From positions 124,001 through 188,000 of the forward strand of contig NZ_JAGQDG010000003.1 in the NCBI RefSeq assembly GCF_018069865.1: a stretch of DNA of 64,000 nucleotides, written 5' to 3'. The notes under the pieces are model-generated. The model saw only the letters and a program-made list of their open reading frames with translations, did not search any database and was not told the origin of the DNA. This document shows positions 16,491 to 25,440 of this stretch, in pieces (the stretch's first letter is position 1; each line of letters starts with the position of its first letter). Origin of the DNA: Ideonella paludis (GTDB lineage Bacteria; Pseudomonadota; Gammaproteobacteria; Burkholderiales; Burkholderiaceae_C). The position numbers and the translations under genes are program-made.

Positions 16491-17225
16491 ATGATCGATA
16501 TCAAGAACATCTCCAAGTGGTACGGCAGCTTCCAAGTGCTGACCGATTGCACCACCAACATCCAAAAAGGTGAGGTGGTGGTGGTGTGCGGCCCGTCGGG
16601 CTCAGGCAAGTCCACGCTGATCAAAACCGTCAACGCGTTGGAGCCCTTCCAGAAGGGTGACATCGTGGTCGACGGCGTGTCGATTGCCGACCCCAAGACC
16701 GACCTGCCCAAGCTGCGCAGCCGCGTGGGCATGGTGTTCCAGCACTTTGAGCTGTTCCCCCACCTGTCGGTGACGGAGAACCTGACGCTGGCGCAGATCA
16801 AGGTCTTGGGCCGCAGCGCCGACGACGCCAAAACCCGCGGCCTGAAGATGCTCGAGCGTGTGGGCTTGATGGCCCACAAGGACAAGTTCCCGGGCCAGCT
16901 CTCGGGCGGCCAGCAGCAGCGTGTGGCGATTGCCCGCGCTTTGTCGATGGACCCGATCGTGATGCTGTTCGACGAGCCCACTTCGGCTCTCGACCCCGAA
17001 ATGGTGGGCGAAGTGCTGGACGTGATGGTGCAGTTGGCCAATGAAGGCATGACCATGATGTGCGTGACCCACGAAATGGGCTTCGCCAAAAAGGTCTCCA
17101 ACCGCGTCATCTTCATGGACGCTGGCAAGATCATCGAGGACTGCAAAAAGGACGAGTTCTTCGGCAACCCCGACGCCCGCTCCCCCCGCGCCAAAGAGTT
17201 CCTCTCCAAAATCCTGCAGCACTGA
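16491..17225 (+). CDS. gltL: Glutamate/aspartate ABC transporter ATPase
   Basis: A 244-residue ATPase with Walker [11 protein letters not shown] near residue 34, Q-loop [11 protein letters not shown], signature [15 protein letters not shown] near 135, Walker [12 protein letters not shown] and switch His in VTHEMG. The length and sequence fit GltL/GlnQ polar amino acid importers. It is the last gene of gltIJKL; a tandem array of terminator hairpins begins 11 bases after its stop codon. Confidence 0.94.
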   Translation: MIDIKNISKWYGSFQVLTDCTTNIQKGEVVVVCGPSGSGKSTLIKTVNALEPFQKGDIVVDGVSIADPKTDLPKLRSRVGMVFQHFELFPHLSVTENLTLAQIKVLGRSADDAKTRGLKMLERVGLMAHKDKFPGQLSGGQQQRVAIARALSMDPIVMLFDEPTSALDPEMVGEVLDVMVQLANEGMTMMCVTHEMGFAKKVSNRVIFMDAGKIIEDCKKDEFFGNPDARSPRAKEFLSKILQH

Positions 17226-17235
17226 ACCCGTCGGC

Positions 17236-17333
17236 AAAAGAGTCCCTGCGGACTCTTTTGAGGGTTCAGCGCGAAGCTGCATGCAGGCGGCTTCGACCAA
17301 CAAGCAAGGGCCTTCAATGGGCCCTTTCTTGTT
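17236..17333 (+). terminator. Double terminator of gltIJKL, first repeat copy
   Basis: AAAAGAGTCC (17236-17245) pairs perfectly with GGACTCTTTT (17250-17259) over a CTGC loop; it can work in both directions. A second hairpin, AAGGGCC (17306-17312) with GGCCCTT (17320-17326), is followed by TCTTGTT. Together they should end the glt transcript efficiently. Confidence 0.75.
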
Positions 17334-17346
17334 CCCGTTGTCGGCC

Positions 17347-17443
17347 AAAGAGTCCCTGCGGACTCTTTTGAGGGTTCAGCGCGAAGCTGCATGCAGGCGG
17401 CTTCGACCAACAAGCAAGGGCCTTCAATGGGCCCTTTCTTGTT
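17347..17443 (+). terminator. Double terminator, second repeat copy
   Basis: This repeats the preceding pair 110 bases downstream: AAAGAGTCC (17347-17355) with GGACTCTTT (17360-17368), and AAGGGCC with GGCCCTT (17416-17436) plus its T-rich tail. The single base change shortens the first stem by one pair. The third copy has lost the stem complementarity (GAGCCA against GGACGC). Confidence 0.7.
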
Positions 17444-17493
17444 CCCGTTGTCGGCCAAAGAGCCACTGCGGACGCATCTCAGGGTGCAGCGCG

Positions 17494-17520
17494 AAGTGAG
17501 CGACACGCCAAGTGAGCGAC
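17494..17520 (+). repeat. Short direct repeat, AAGTGAGCGAC twice
   Basis: AAGTGAGCGAC occurs at 17494-17504 and 17510-17520, separated by ACGCC. It marks the edge where the third 110-bp copy loses similarity, and may be a remnant of the recombination that made the array. Confidence 0.6.
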
Positions 17521-17619
17521 TTGGGGGCGTGCTGATCGGCGGCAGCCAAGCGGGAAGCGCTCGATTGTTGGGGTTATTTGGGGCACTGGCGTCTCCGCAA
17601 GTTGCTACGATCTTTCCGC

Positions 17620-20600
17620 ATGAAGTTCGTCACTCGTGCGGCAGTTCTGCACGCGCTGCGGGGAGGGTTGCTCCCATCGGTTGTCAGAGCCAGTGTTGTC
17701 GCCGGTTTGCTGGTGCTGGGCAGCGCTGCTGGATTGGCGCAGGTCCGCCCCACCTTGCCAGGCTTTGAGGCGGTCGGCTACCTGGAAGACCTCGGCCTTC
17801 GCGCTGCTGATGCGCGCCGAGGAGTGTTCCAGGCTATCGGGCCGGATGGCGCGCTCTGGGTCAATTCATCGTCCGGCACGCAACGATTTGACGGCCACGA
17901 GATGGTCGCCGTGGCCGATCTGTTCCCCTGGGCCAAGGGCCACGCCCTGTTGCCCTCGCTGTCCGAGGCCGGACAAGGTTTTCATGTCGACCCCCAAGGG
18001 CGGGTGTGGGTGGCGGCCAGGGCGGGCGTGGTGGTGCTGGACCCTTCCCTCAAGCGTTTGGATTTGCTTGCGCCGCGGCAGTGGCCGACCAGCCGCATGC
18101 AGCTCTTTCGCCGCGAGGGCCAGGTGCTGGTCATTGAGCGATCCGGCGTGCACTTGCGCGCCCTCCACCTCCAAGGCAGCCCGGCAGGCCTGCGGGCTCA
18201 CCCGCCAGTGGTCCTGCCTCAAGTCAGCAGCAAGCTAGAGGACCTCCTGCCCTTGCATGTCCACGAGCAGGGGTTCAGCTTTGTCGACACCGAGCGCCAA
18301 GAGTGGGTGGAGATGTCTAGCCAAGGCCAGGAGCTCAGGCGCCGCCCGGTGCCACTGCCACTCAACAACGATTGGATCGCCATTCCAGGCTCGGACGAGC
18401 AGACGCTGCTGGCGGGCACCTCACACCTGATGCTGTGGACGGGGAAGTCGCTGCAGCCTTTGGCCGGCCCCAGCGAGTTCAAAGCCAGGCCGGAGCTGGG
18501 CTATGTGTTCAATTGGTTGCCCGCCGCTGAGGGGCGCCCTTTACTGCTGTACACCTCCGGCGGGATTCTGGCCTTGGACACGGCGACGGGGCGCGCCAAA
18601 GCTTTGAACTTCATGGTGGGCAACGACCCCGAAGCCATCAGCATGATCCAGTCGGCAGGGACCAGTTCAGCCAACATCAACTGGGCCTTGATCAAGCACT
18701 CTGCGTCGCGCTTTCACATCCCTGAGAAGGGGTGGCATTTCCTGAGCCGCGTGGTCCCTGCAGGCCAACAGCTGCCGGACCTCTCCAAGATATACGACCT
18801 TGCCGCGTCGCCAGAGGGATTGTGGGCGCTCTTCGGCAACTCAGACCTGGTGCTCTATCCGTCACACCCTGCGGCCAAGCCCCTGCATGATGCGGCGCTG
18901 CTGAGGACGGTGGGGGTGGTGTCCACAGCGGGTTTGGCCTGCTTGTCCTTGAGTGACGGAATCGAATGCCATACACCTAAAGGCGAGCGGCGCATACTGA
19001 ACCGGCCCAAGGCCTATGTGGGTGATGGCTTGCCGATGCTGCACCGGATCGACGCGGAGCACATCATGGTCGCGTCGCAGCGGGCGCTGTACAAGGTGGA
19101 TCGCCGGACCGGTGAGTGGCACAGAGCGGTCGGCCCTAGCCCCGACGCGCTGTTTCCCACGGAGTCGCGAGGTCTGCACCAAGCGGGCTCGGCGCTGCCC
19201 CCTTTGAAGAGCAGCCGACACCTTTGGTTGGGCGGGCAAGGCGATAAGTTGCTGAGATGGCAATTGGATGACAACCGCTGGGACACGGTCAGCCTACCTG
19301 CGCATCCGGCACTGGACACCAGTGCCTCGGTGATGGTGTTGGAGGACCTGGGGGAATGGGTGTGGCTGCAGAGCGGCAGTCGCCTGTTTCGCTTCCATCC
19401 CGAGCAACAAAAGCTGCAGCAACTGACCGAGGTTCACGGCAAGCGAATGCGTGCTGCTCGTCAAGACGAGCAGACGGTTTGGTTCGTTGCGGACAGTGAC
19501 ATCCTTCGCGTCGACGAACGCAGCTTGACCGTGCAGGCCTTGGACTTGCCGATGTCGGTACGGCGCAAGCTTGGCCGTGGACCGGTCCTCTTGGACAAAC
19601 GCCTCTATGTGGTCACCGGTGATGGGCTGTTGTCGGTGGACGCCGAGCAGCCCATGCTGCGTCGTGCGGTGGCCGCCCCGGAGCTTCGGCTGCTGAAGTG
19701 GTTGGATACGGCGCAGGAGGGGCGCATCAGCCGCGTCATGCCCGAGGGCTTGCAATTGCACTACACCTCGCCGCTGGAGGTTTCATTCACCGTCCCAGGC
19801 CTGGCCAAAGGCGACGGCACGGCCTATCGCTATCGCCTGCGACGAGCCGGTGACCCTGCTGACCTTCCCTGGAGCGAATTGCCACCTGAGCAAAGCGAGG
19901 TGGTGATCTCCGGCCTTGGGGATGGAGAGCGGGTGCTGGAGTTCTCGGCTCGACTGCCCTATACCGAATGGGTTGATGCGAAAGTGCCCCTCACGTTCTC
20001 GGTTGCGCCGGCGCCTTGGCAGTCACCGGCTGCAAAGGCTGGCTATGTGGCCTTGGCGCTCTTGGTGCTTGGGGTCGGTTGGTTCATTCAGCGGCAACGA
20101 ACCCGTTTGAAGCTGGGCACGGCTCAGCAAGAGCTGGTGGCCAATGTGGCCGAAGGCATTGTGCTGCTCGATGCCCGCGAGCGCATCGTCATGAGCAACG
20201 AGGCCGCGCGGCAACTCTTGAGCCGGCCGCTTGGGCAAGAGGGCTGCCGCGATCTAGAGGCGCTGCTGTCCGACCCCATGGGGGGCTTTTTTCATCCCCT
20301 GTCAGCGATCCGCAGCGCACTGCGGGGCGAGGGGCATTACGGTTGTGAGCTCAAGGTGCCCCTGCCGTCCGGTGTGTCGCATCGAGAGTTGATGGTGTCG
20401 TTCAAGCGCATCCGCGGACAAGATGACTTGCCCGGCTGCGCCGTGGTGTTGACAGACATCTCTGAGCGCAAAGCCCATGAGCAGGAACTGCTGCGGCGCT
20501 CTCGGTATGACGGCCTGACCGGCATGATCAATCGCAGCTACTTCAGCGAGCTGTTGGCCGAAGCCATGGACAAGGCTCGGGGAGGAGGGCGGCTCTTGGC

Positions 20601-21777
20601 GGTGGTGGGCATCGACATCGACCACTTCAAAGATGTCAACGACACCCACGGTCACTTGGTGGGAGATCGGCTTCTGTTCGACTTGGCGCGTCGTGTCAAT
20701 CAGGCCTTGCCGCCGGAGAGTTGCGCGGCGCGCTTTGGCGGGGACGAGTTCGTGATGCTGGTGCCGGTGTCAGACACGCCGCAAGCACCGCAAGAGGCGC
20801 TCCGCATGGCCCAACACCTGCACGAGCAACTCAGCCAGCCCTGGTCGCACGGCACCTTGAATCTCGTGCCGTCTGCCAGCATGGGCATTGCCTTTTTCCC
20901 GACACATGCCGTCGACTTGGTGGGGCTTTACCAGTGCGCGGACCTTGCGCTCTATGAGGCCAAGCGCCAAGGTCGTGACCGAACGCAGATCTTCACAGAC
21001 CGGCTCTTGACCCAGGCCACGCGACGCCTAGAGCTCAGCGAGGCCCTGCGCCACGCCGTGGATCGCCAAGAGCTTCGGCTCTTCTTGCAGGCCAAAGTCG
21101 ATGCGCGCACTTTGGAGGTGGTGGGCGTGGAAGCCCTGTTGCGATGGCAGCGTGAAGGAGAGATGGTCAGCCCGGCGGAGTTCATCCCTTTGGCTGAAGA
21201 AAGTGGGCGCATCGCCGAGTTGGGGGCCTGGGTTCAGGAGGCCTGCTGCCAGTGGCAGCGCCGCCGCTTGGACCGTGGCCTGGCGCTGTTGCCTGTGGCC
21301 ATCAATGCGTCGAGCAGGGAGCTGGAGACCAAGGGCTTCTGCGAGCAACTCCGCCGCCTCCTAGAGCGCTATGAACTGCCGGCCCAAGCTGTTGAGATCG
21401 AGGTCACGGAAGCGGCCATGTTCAACGACAGAAACAGCGCCATTGCGGAGATGAAGGCCTTCCGAGCGCTGGGCATCAATGTCGTGGGGGACGACTTTGG
21501 CACGGGCTATGCCTCGCTGTCCTACCTCACCGAGTTCCCGCTCAGCGGCATCAAGATCGACCCGACCATCATCCGCAGCATGACGGTGGATCACCGCATG
21601 AAGCTGCTGGTCGAGGGGCTGATGCGTGGTGTGATGAGCTTGGGCATGAGCTCGGTGGCCGAAGGCATTGAAACCCTCGAGCAGCAAGCACTCGCCCGCG
21701 AGATCGGTGTAGAGGCCTTACAGGGTTGGCTGTATGCCAAGGCGATACCTGCCGACGCTTTTGACGCCGAGCATTGA
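17620..21777 (+). CDS. Membrane sensor: propeller, PAS, GGDEF and EAL domains
   Basis: A 1385-residue protein. It has an N-terminal signal or anchor (about residues 20-40), a long periplasmic region like two-component-regulator propellers ending in a Y_Y_Y-like domain (YRYRLRRAGDPADLPWSELPPE), a membrane segment near 804-824, PAS (about 835-950), GGDEF (GGDEF at 1040) and EAL (EALLRW at 1171, DDFGTGYASLSYL at 1291, AEGIET later). GGDEF and EAL signature residues are present, so it could make and degrade cyclic di-GMP; the RxxD inhibitory site before GGDEF is absent (PPES). The ATG at 17620 has no Shine-Dalgarno, and TACGAT lies 8 bases before it, so the transcript may be leaderless. An in-frame TTG at 17578 is an alternative. 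Confidence 0.88.
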   Translation: MKFVTRAAVLHALRGGLLPSVVRASVVAGLLVLGSAAGLAQVRPTLPGFEAVGYLEDLGLRAADARRGVFQAIGPDGALWVNSSSGTQRFDGHEMVAVADLFPWAKGHALLPSLSEAGQGFHVDPQGRVWVAARAGVVVLDPSLKRLDLLAPRQWPTSRMQLFRREGQVLVIERSGVHLRALHLQGSPAGLRAHPPVVLPQVSSKLEDLLPLHVHEQGFSFVDTERQEWVEMSSQGQELRRRPVPLPLNNDWIAIPGSDEQTLLAGTSHLMLWTGKSLQPLAGPSEFKARPELGYVFNWLPAAEGRPLLLYTSGGILALDTATGRAKALNFMVGNDPEAISMIQSAGTSSANINWALIKHSASRFHIPEKGWHFLSRVVPAGQQLPDLSKIYDLAASPEGLWALFGNSDLVLYPSHPAAKPLHDAALLRTVGVVSTAGLACLSLSDGIECHTPKGERRILNRPKAYVGDGLPMLHRIDAEHIMVASQRALYKVDRRTGEWHRAVGPSPDALFPTESRGLHQAGSALPPLKSSRHLWLGGQGDKLLRWQLDDNRWDTVSLPAHPALDTSASVMVLEDLGEWVWLQSGSRLFRFHPEQQKLQQLTEVHGKRMRAARQDEQTVWFVADSDILRVDERSLTVQALDLPMSVRRKLGRGPVLLDKRLYVVTGDGLLSVDAEQPMLRRAVAAPELRLLKWLDTAQEGRISRVMPEGLQLHYTSPLEVSFTVPGLAKGDGTAYRYRLRRAGDPADLPWSELPPEQSEVVISGLGDGERVLEFSARLPYTEWVDAKVPLTFSVAPAPWQSPAAKAGYVALALLVLGVGWFIQRQRTRLKLGTAQQELVANVAEGIVLLDARERIVMSNEAARQLLSRPLGQEGCRDLEALLSDPMGGFFHPLSAIRSALRGEGHYGCELKVPLPSGVSHRELMVSFKRIRGQDDLPGCAVVLTDISERKAHEQELLRRSRYDGLTGMINRSYFSELLAEAMDKARGGGRLLAVVGIDIDHFKDVNDTHGHLVGDRLLFDLARRVNQALPPESCAARFGGDEFVMLVPVSDTPQAPQEALRMAQHLHEQLSQPWSHGTLNLVPSASMGIAFFPTHAVDLVGLYQCADLALYEAKRQGRDRTQIFTDRLLTQATRRLELSEALRHAVDRQELRLFLQAKVDARTLEVVGVEALLRWQREGEMVSPAEFIPLAEESGRIAELGAWVQEACCQWQRRRLDRGLALLPVAINASSRELETKGFCEQLRRLLERYELPAQAVEIEVTEAAMFNDRNSAIAEMKAFRALGINVVGDDFGTGYASLSYLTEFPLSGIKIDPTIIRSMTVDHRMKLLVEGLMRGVMSLGMSSVAEGIETLEQQALAREIGVEALQGWLYAKAIPADAFDAEH

Positions 21778-21798
21778 CCACCGCTCTGCCGCTTTGTT

Positions 21799-22521
21799 TC
21801 AGACCGCCGAAAACCCCCGCAAGCCCTGCAGGTCCAGCACACGCAAACCACCGTACTCAATGCGGATCAGGTCACGGGCTTGGAGCACCTTCAGGGCCTC
21901 GTTCACGCGCTGGCGTGACAGCCCCACCAGGTAAGCCAACTCCTGCTGGGTGATGCGCAACATCTGACCCACGCCGGGATAGAGCACCGGGTGGAAGAGG
22001 GCCGCCAGATTGCGGGCCACGCGGGTGTCGGGGTCGCCCAGGCGGTCAGTTTCGCGCGCCGCAATGAACTGGCCCAAACGCTCGTTCAACTGGTTCAGCA
22101 CAAAGCGGTTGAAGGCAATCGAGCGGCCCAGCAGGTCGTGAAACGTGTCCACCGGCAAGCCGGCCACCTCGGAGCGCCGCAGCGCCTCGATGTTGTAGCG
22201 ATAGGGCTCGCGCTTGAGCAAGGTGCCCTCCCCAAACCAGGCGCCCGGCGGCACACCCGTGAAGGTGATAGCCGGCCCCTGACTTTGGTCGTTACTCATT
22301 TTGAGCAGGCCGTCCACCACACCAAACCAAAAGGTGGCCGGGCGGCCAATGCGGCAGATCAAATCGCCCACTTCCGCTGTCGCAATGGCCATGCTGCTGA
22401 TGGCCATGGCGCGGTCTGGCTCGTCCAACACCGCCAGCCACGGGATGTTGGCCAACTCGTCGGCGCTGGGCTTTCGGGCCCGGTCGCGCAAGGCGCGGGG
22501 CGTGTCGCTGGGGTGGCTCAT
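21799..22521 (-). CDS. Crp/Fnr-family transcriptional regulator
   Basis: A 240-residue protein with a cyclic-nucleotide-binding-like beta-barrel (ICRIGRPATFWFGVVDGLLKMS near residues 50-70, GVPPGAWFGEGTLL near 90) and a C-terminal winged HTH (LRITQQELAYLVGLSRQRVNEALKVL near 185-212). There is no cysteine cluster for an Fnr iron-sulfur centre. GGAGG stands 5 bases before the ATG at 22521; the upstream extension of the frame is rejected for that reason. It diverges from a CoA ligase and transporter operon and probably controls it, using the dyad at 22577-22594. The effector is unknown. Confidence 0.88.
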   Translation of the reverse strand: MSHPSDTPRALRDRARKPSADELANIPWLAVLDEPDRAMAISSMAIATAEVGDLICRIGRPATFWFGVVDGLLKMSNDQSQGPAITFTGVPPGAWFGEGTLLKREPYRYNIEALRRSEVAGLPVDTFHDLLGRSIAFNRFVLNQLNERLGQFIAARETDRLGDPDTRVARNLAALFHPVLYPGVGQMLRITQQELAYLVGLSRQRVNEALKVLQARDLIRIEYGGLRVLDLQGLRGFSAV

Positions 22522-22576
22522 CCAAGCCTCCAAAAAAGGAAGGGGCGGGAAAGTCCGCTCCGGGCAGACCCCTAAA

Positions 22577-22594
22577 TTGTCGTCCAACTGACAA
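22577..22594. promoter_or_regulatory. Candidate Crp/Fnr-type operator in divergent region
   Basis: TTGTC (22577-22581) and GACAA (22590-22594) are perfect inverted arms with an 8-base spacer. The inner frame TGTCG-N6-TGACA resembles the CRP consensus TGTGA-N6-TCACA at 7 of 10 positions. It lies between the divergent regulator and CoA-ligase genes, upstream of a -10-like TACGAT (22615-22620). A second palindrome TGACGTCA occupies 22597-22604. Confidence 0.5.
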
Positions 22595-22685
22595 CATGAC
22601 GTCAAACTTCTGCCTACGATGCCGGCATTGAACAGCGTTTCGTCGTGGCCTCGTCCCGGGGCCAGACTCACAGGAGAGCCTGTCC

Positions 22686-24635
22686 GTGCAGACCACCTTC
22701 GTGCAATTGATGCTCGACCATGCCGCCAAGCGCCCCCAGGGTGCTGCCTTGCGTGAGAAGGAATACGGCATCTGGCAAACCACCACTTGGAGCGAGCTGG
22801 CGCAAGAGGTGCGGGCCATGGCCTGCGGCTTGGCAGCGGCGGGCCTCAAGCGGGGCGACCACATCGTGGTGGTTGGCGATAACCGCCCCCGTTTGTCGGC
22901 GGCCATGCTGGCGGCACAGGCCCTCGGCGCCGTGCCCGTGCCGCTCTACCAAGATGCCCCGGCGGGCGACTATGTGTTCCCCATGACCAATGCTGAAGTC
23001 AGCTTTGCTGTGGTGGAGGACCAAGAGCAAGTCGACAAGATGCTGGAAGTGCGCGAGCAAGTGCCGGCGCTCGCCCGCATCTGGTTCGACGACGAGCGGG
23101 GCTTGCGCAAGTACGATGAGCCGGGCTTGGCCGCAGTGGATGCGCTGATCGATGCCGGCCGCGCCTATGACCAAGCTCACCCCGGCTTTTACGAGGCCGA
23201 AGTGGCGAAGTGCCAGCCCAGTGATGTCGCGGCCATGTTCTTCACCTCGGGCACCACGGGCAACCCCAAGGGCGTGGTGCACACCCACAGCTCCTTGCTG
23301 GACAGAGCCACGGCCGGCAAGAACTTCGACCGGCTGACGGAAGATGAGGAAGTCTTGGCCTATCTGCCGCCGGCCTGGATCGGCCAAAACATCTTCAGCT
23401 ATGCCCAGTGGCTGGCCTGCGGCTACATCGTCAACTGCCCGGAGTCAGCGGCCACGGTGAACATCGACCTCAAAGAGATCGGCCCGACCTACTACTTCGC
23501 CCCACCCCGCATCTTTGAAGGCATGCTCACCACGGTGATGATCCGCATGGAGGATGCCAGCCCGATCAAGCGCAAGCTCTTCCATCACTTCATGGCGGTG
23601 GCCAAGCGCGTCGGCCCTGCGCTGATGGACGGCAAGCCCGTGGGCTTGATGGACAAGCTGAACTACGCCTTGGGCAATCTTCTGATCTATGGCCCGCTGC
23701 GCAACACCCTGGGCATGAGCCGGGTTCGCGTGGCCTACACGGCGGGTGAAGCGATTGGCCCCGACCTGTTCACCTTCTACCGCTCGATCGGCATCAACCT
23801 GAAGCAGCTCTACGGCTCGACCGAGACGGCTGTGTTTGTCTGCCTGCAGCCCGACCATGAGGCTCGTGCCGACACCGTGGGTGTGCCTTGTGAGGGCGTG
23901 GAGATCAAGCTCTCAGAGAGCGGCGAGGTCTTGGTCAAGTCGCCAGGCTTGCTCAAGGAGTATTACAAGAACCCCGCCGCTACGGCTGAGGTGCTGACGG
24001 CGGACGGCTGGTATCACACCAGTGACGCGGGCTTCATCGACGCGGAAGGCCACTTGAAGATCATCGACCGCGTCAAGGATGTCGGCCGCCTGGCGGGCGG
24101 TGCGAACGACGGCGCCATGTTTGCGCCCAAGTATGTGGAGAACAAGCTGAAGTTCTTCCCGCACATCAAAGAGGCCGTGGCCTTTGGCGACAAGCGCGAG
24201 AAGGTCTGCGCTTTCATCAACATCGACTTTGAAGCGGCCGGCAATTGGGCCGAGCGCCGCAACCTGCCTTATGCCGGCTACACCGACTTGGCCGCCAAGC
24301 CAGAGGTGCTGTCGCTGATCAAGGACTGTGTGGAACAAGTCAACGCAGACTTGGCCCGAGACGAGTTGTTGGCCGGCACCCAGATCCACCGCTTCTTGGT
24401 ACTGCACAAAGAGTTGGATGCCGATGACGGCGAGATGACCCGCACCCGCAAGGTCAAGCGCGGCTTCATCAACGACAAATATCAGGTGCTGGTGGATGCG
24501 ATGTACGGCGGCAAGAGCGAGCAGTTCATCGAGACCGCCGTCAAGTTTGAAGACGGCCGCACCGGCAGCGTTTCGGCGACGCTGAAGATCATGGACGCCA
24601 AGACATTCCCGGCTCAGACCAAGAAGGTGGCCTGA
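22686..24635 (+). CDS. AMP-binding acyl-CoA synthetase (long-chain type)
   Basis: A 649-residue adenylate-forming enzyme with the P-loop MFFTSGTTGNPKGVVHTH near residue 180, the A5 motif LKQLYGSTETAVF near 380, the hinge GWYHTSDAGFIDAEGHLKIIDRVKDVGRL near 440-465, and an AMP-binding arrangement of long-chain acyl-CoA synthetases. It activates a carboxylic acid to its CoA thioester. The GTG start is preceded by AGGAG. The livG-like gene follows with one base between stop and start, so synthetase and transporter are one operon. A substrate carried by that transporter (aromatic or branched acid) is a better guess than a plain fatty acid. Confidence 0.9.
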   Translation: MQTTFVQLMLDHAAKRPQGAALREKEYGIWQTTTWSELAQEVRAMACGLAAAGLKRGDHIVVVGDNRPRLSAAMLAAQALGAVPVPLYQDAPAGDYVFPMTNAEVSFAVVEDQEQVDKMLEVREQVPALARIWFDDERGLRKYDEPGLAAVDALIDAGRAYDQAHPGFYEAEVAKCQPSDVAAMFFTSGTTGNPKGVVHTHSSLLDRATAGKNFDRLTEDEEVLAYLPPAWIGQNIFSYAQWLACGYIVNCPESAATVNIDLKEIGPTYYFAPPRIFEGMLTTVMIRMEDASPIKRKLFHHFMAVAKRVGPALMDGKPVGLMDKLNYALGNLLIYGPLRNTLGMSRVRVAYTAGEAIGPDLFTFYRSIGINLKQLYGSTETAVFVCLQPDHEARADTVGVPCEGVEIKLSESGEVLVKSPGLLKEYYKNPAATAEVLTADGWYHTSDAGFIDAEGHLKIIDRVKDVGRLAGGANDGAMFAPKYVENKLKFFPHIKEAVAFGDKREKVCAFINIDFEAAGNWAERRNLPYAGYTDLAAKPEVLSLIKDCVEQVNADLARDELLAGTQIHRFLVLHKELDADDGEMTRTRKVKRGFINDKYQVLVDAMYGGKSEQFIETAVKFEDGRTGSVSATLKIMDAKTFPAQTKKVA

Positions 24636-24636
24636 C

Positions 24637-25419
24637 ATGAGCAAGAAAATCGGTGACGTCATTCTCGACGTCGAGAACATCAGTTTGCGCTTCGGTGGCG
24701 TCAAGGCGCTGACCGACATCAGCTTCAATGTGCGCGAGCATGAGATCCGCGCCATCATCGGCCCCAACGGCGCGGGCAAGAGCTCGATGCTGAATTGCAT
24801 CAACGGCGTCTACACGCCCCAAGAAGGCAAGATCACCTTTCGGGGCAAAACCTTCAGCCATATGAACTCGCGCCAGGTGGCCGAGATGGGTGTCGCGCGC
24901 ACCTTCCAGAACCTGGCTTTGTTCAAGGGCATGAGTGTCATTGACAACATCATGACCGGCCGTAACCTGAAGATGAAGACCAACCTCTTCCAGCAGGCGA
25001 TTCGCTGGGGAGCGGCTGAGCGCGAGGAAAGCGCCCACCGCGAGTTTGTCGAGCACATCATCGACTTCTTGGAGATCCAAGCCTTCCGCAAGACGCCTGT
25101 GGGGCGGCTGCCCTACGGCTTGCAAAAGCGTGTGGACTTGGGCCGCGCCCTGGCCATGGAGCCGCAAGTGCTGTTGCTCGATGAGCCGATGGCCGGCATG
25201 AACGTGGAAGAGAAGCAGGACATGTGCCGCTTCATCCTCGACGTCAACGACGAGTTCGGCACCACCATCGTGCTGATCGAGCACGACATGGGTGTGGTGA
25301 TGGACATCTCCGACCGCGTGGTGGTGCTGGACTACGGCAAGAAGATCGGCGATGGCGCGCCCGACGAGGTGCGCGCCAATGAGGACGTGATCAGTGCGTA
25401 CCTCGGCACTTCCCACTGA
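24637..25419 (+). CDS. livG: LivG-type ABC transporter ATPase
   Basis: A 260-residue ATPase of the branched-chain amino acid (HAAT) importer family: Walker A GPNGAGKSS near residue 45, ARTFQNLALF Q-loop, Walker B VLLLDEPMAGMN near 180 and switch His in IEHDMG. The signature is LPYGLQKRV rather than the usual LSYGxQR, a modest deviation. It directly follows the acyl-CoA synthetase gene. It pairs with the LivF-type ATPase encoded at 29026. The symbol is by family, not by proven substrate. Confidence 0.9.
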   Translation: MSKKIGDVILDVENISLRFGGVKALTDISFNVREHEIRAIIGPNGAGKSSMLNCINGVYTPQEGKITFRGKTFSHMNSRQVAEMGVARTFQNLALFKGMSVIDNIMTGRNLKMKTNLFQQAIRWGAAEREESAHREFVEHIIDFLEIQAFRKTPVGRLPYGLQKRVDLGRALAMEPQVLLLDEPMAGMNVEEKQDMCRFILDVNDEFGTTIVLIEHDMGVVMDISDRVVVLDYGKKIGDGAPDEVRANEDVISAYLGTSH

Positions 25420-25440
25420 CGAGGCGGCAGGAGACACATC

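Larger units (their letters stand above)
17231..17497 (+). repeat. 110-bp tandem repeat, about 2.4 copies
   Basis: Copy 1 is 17231-17340 and copy 2 is 17341-17450; they differ at one base (17236 A versus 17346 C). A third, diverged partial copy covers 17451-17497. Each full unit holds three dyads: a GAGTCC/GGACTC hairpin with A/T flanks, CGAAGC/GCTTCG around the palindrome CTGCATGCAG, and an AAGGGCC/GGCCCTT hairpin followed by a T-rich stretch. The near identity indicates a recent duplication, or ongoing homogenisation, of the gltL terminator region. No transposase or target-site duplication is visible. Confidence 0.9.

Noticed and set aside
17231-17450. CRISPR-like array
   Set aside because: The 110-bp unit is a direct tandem duplication without spacers, and no cas gene is in the window.
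16406-17506. Repetitive minus-strand frame opposite gltL and the 110-bp repeats
   Set aside because: It reads the terminator repeat as protein twice and the gltL gene in antisense; there is no start signal.
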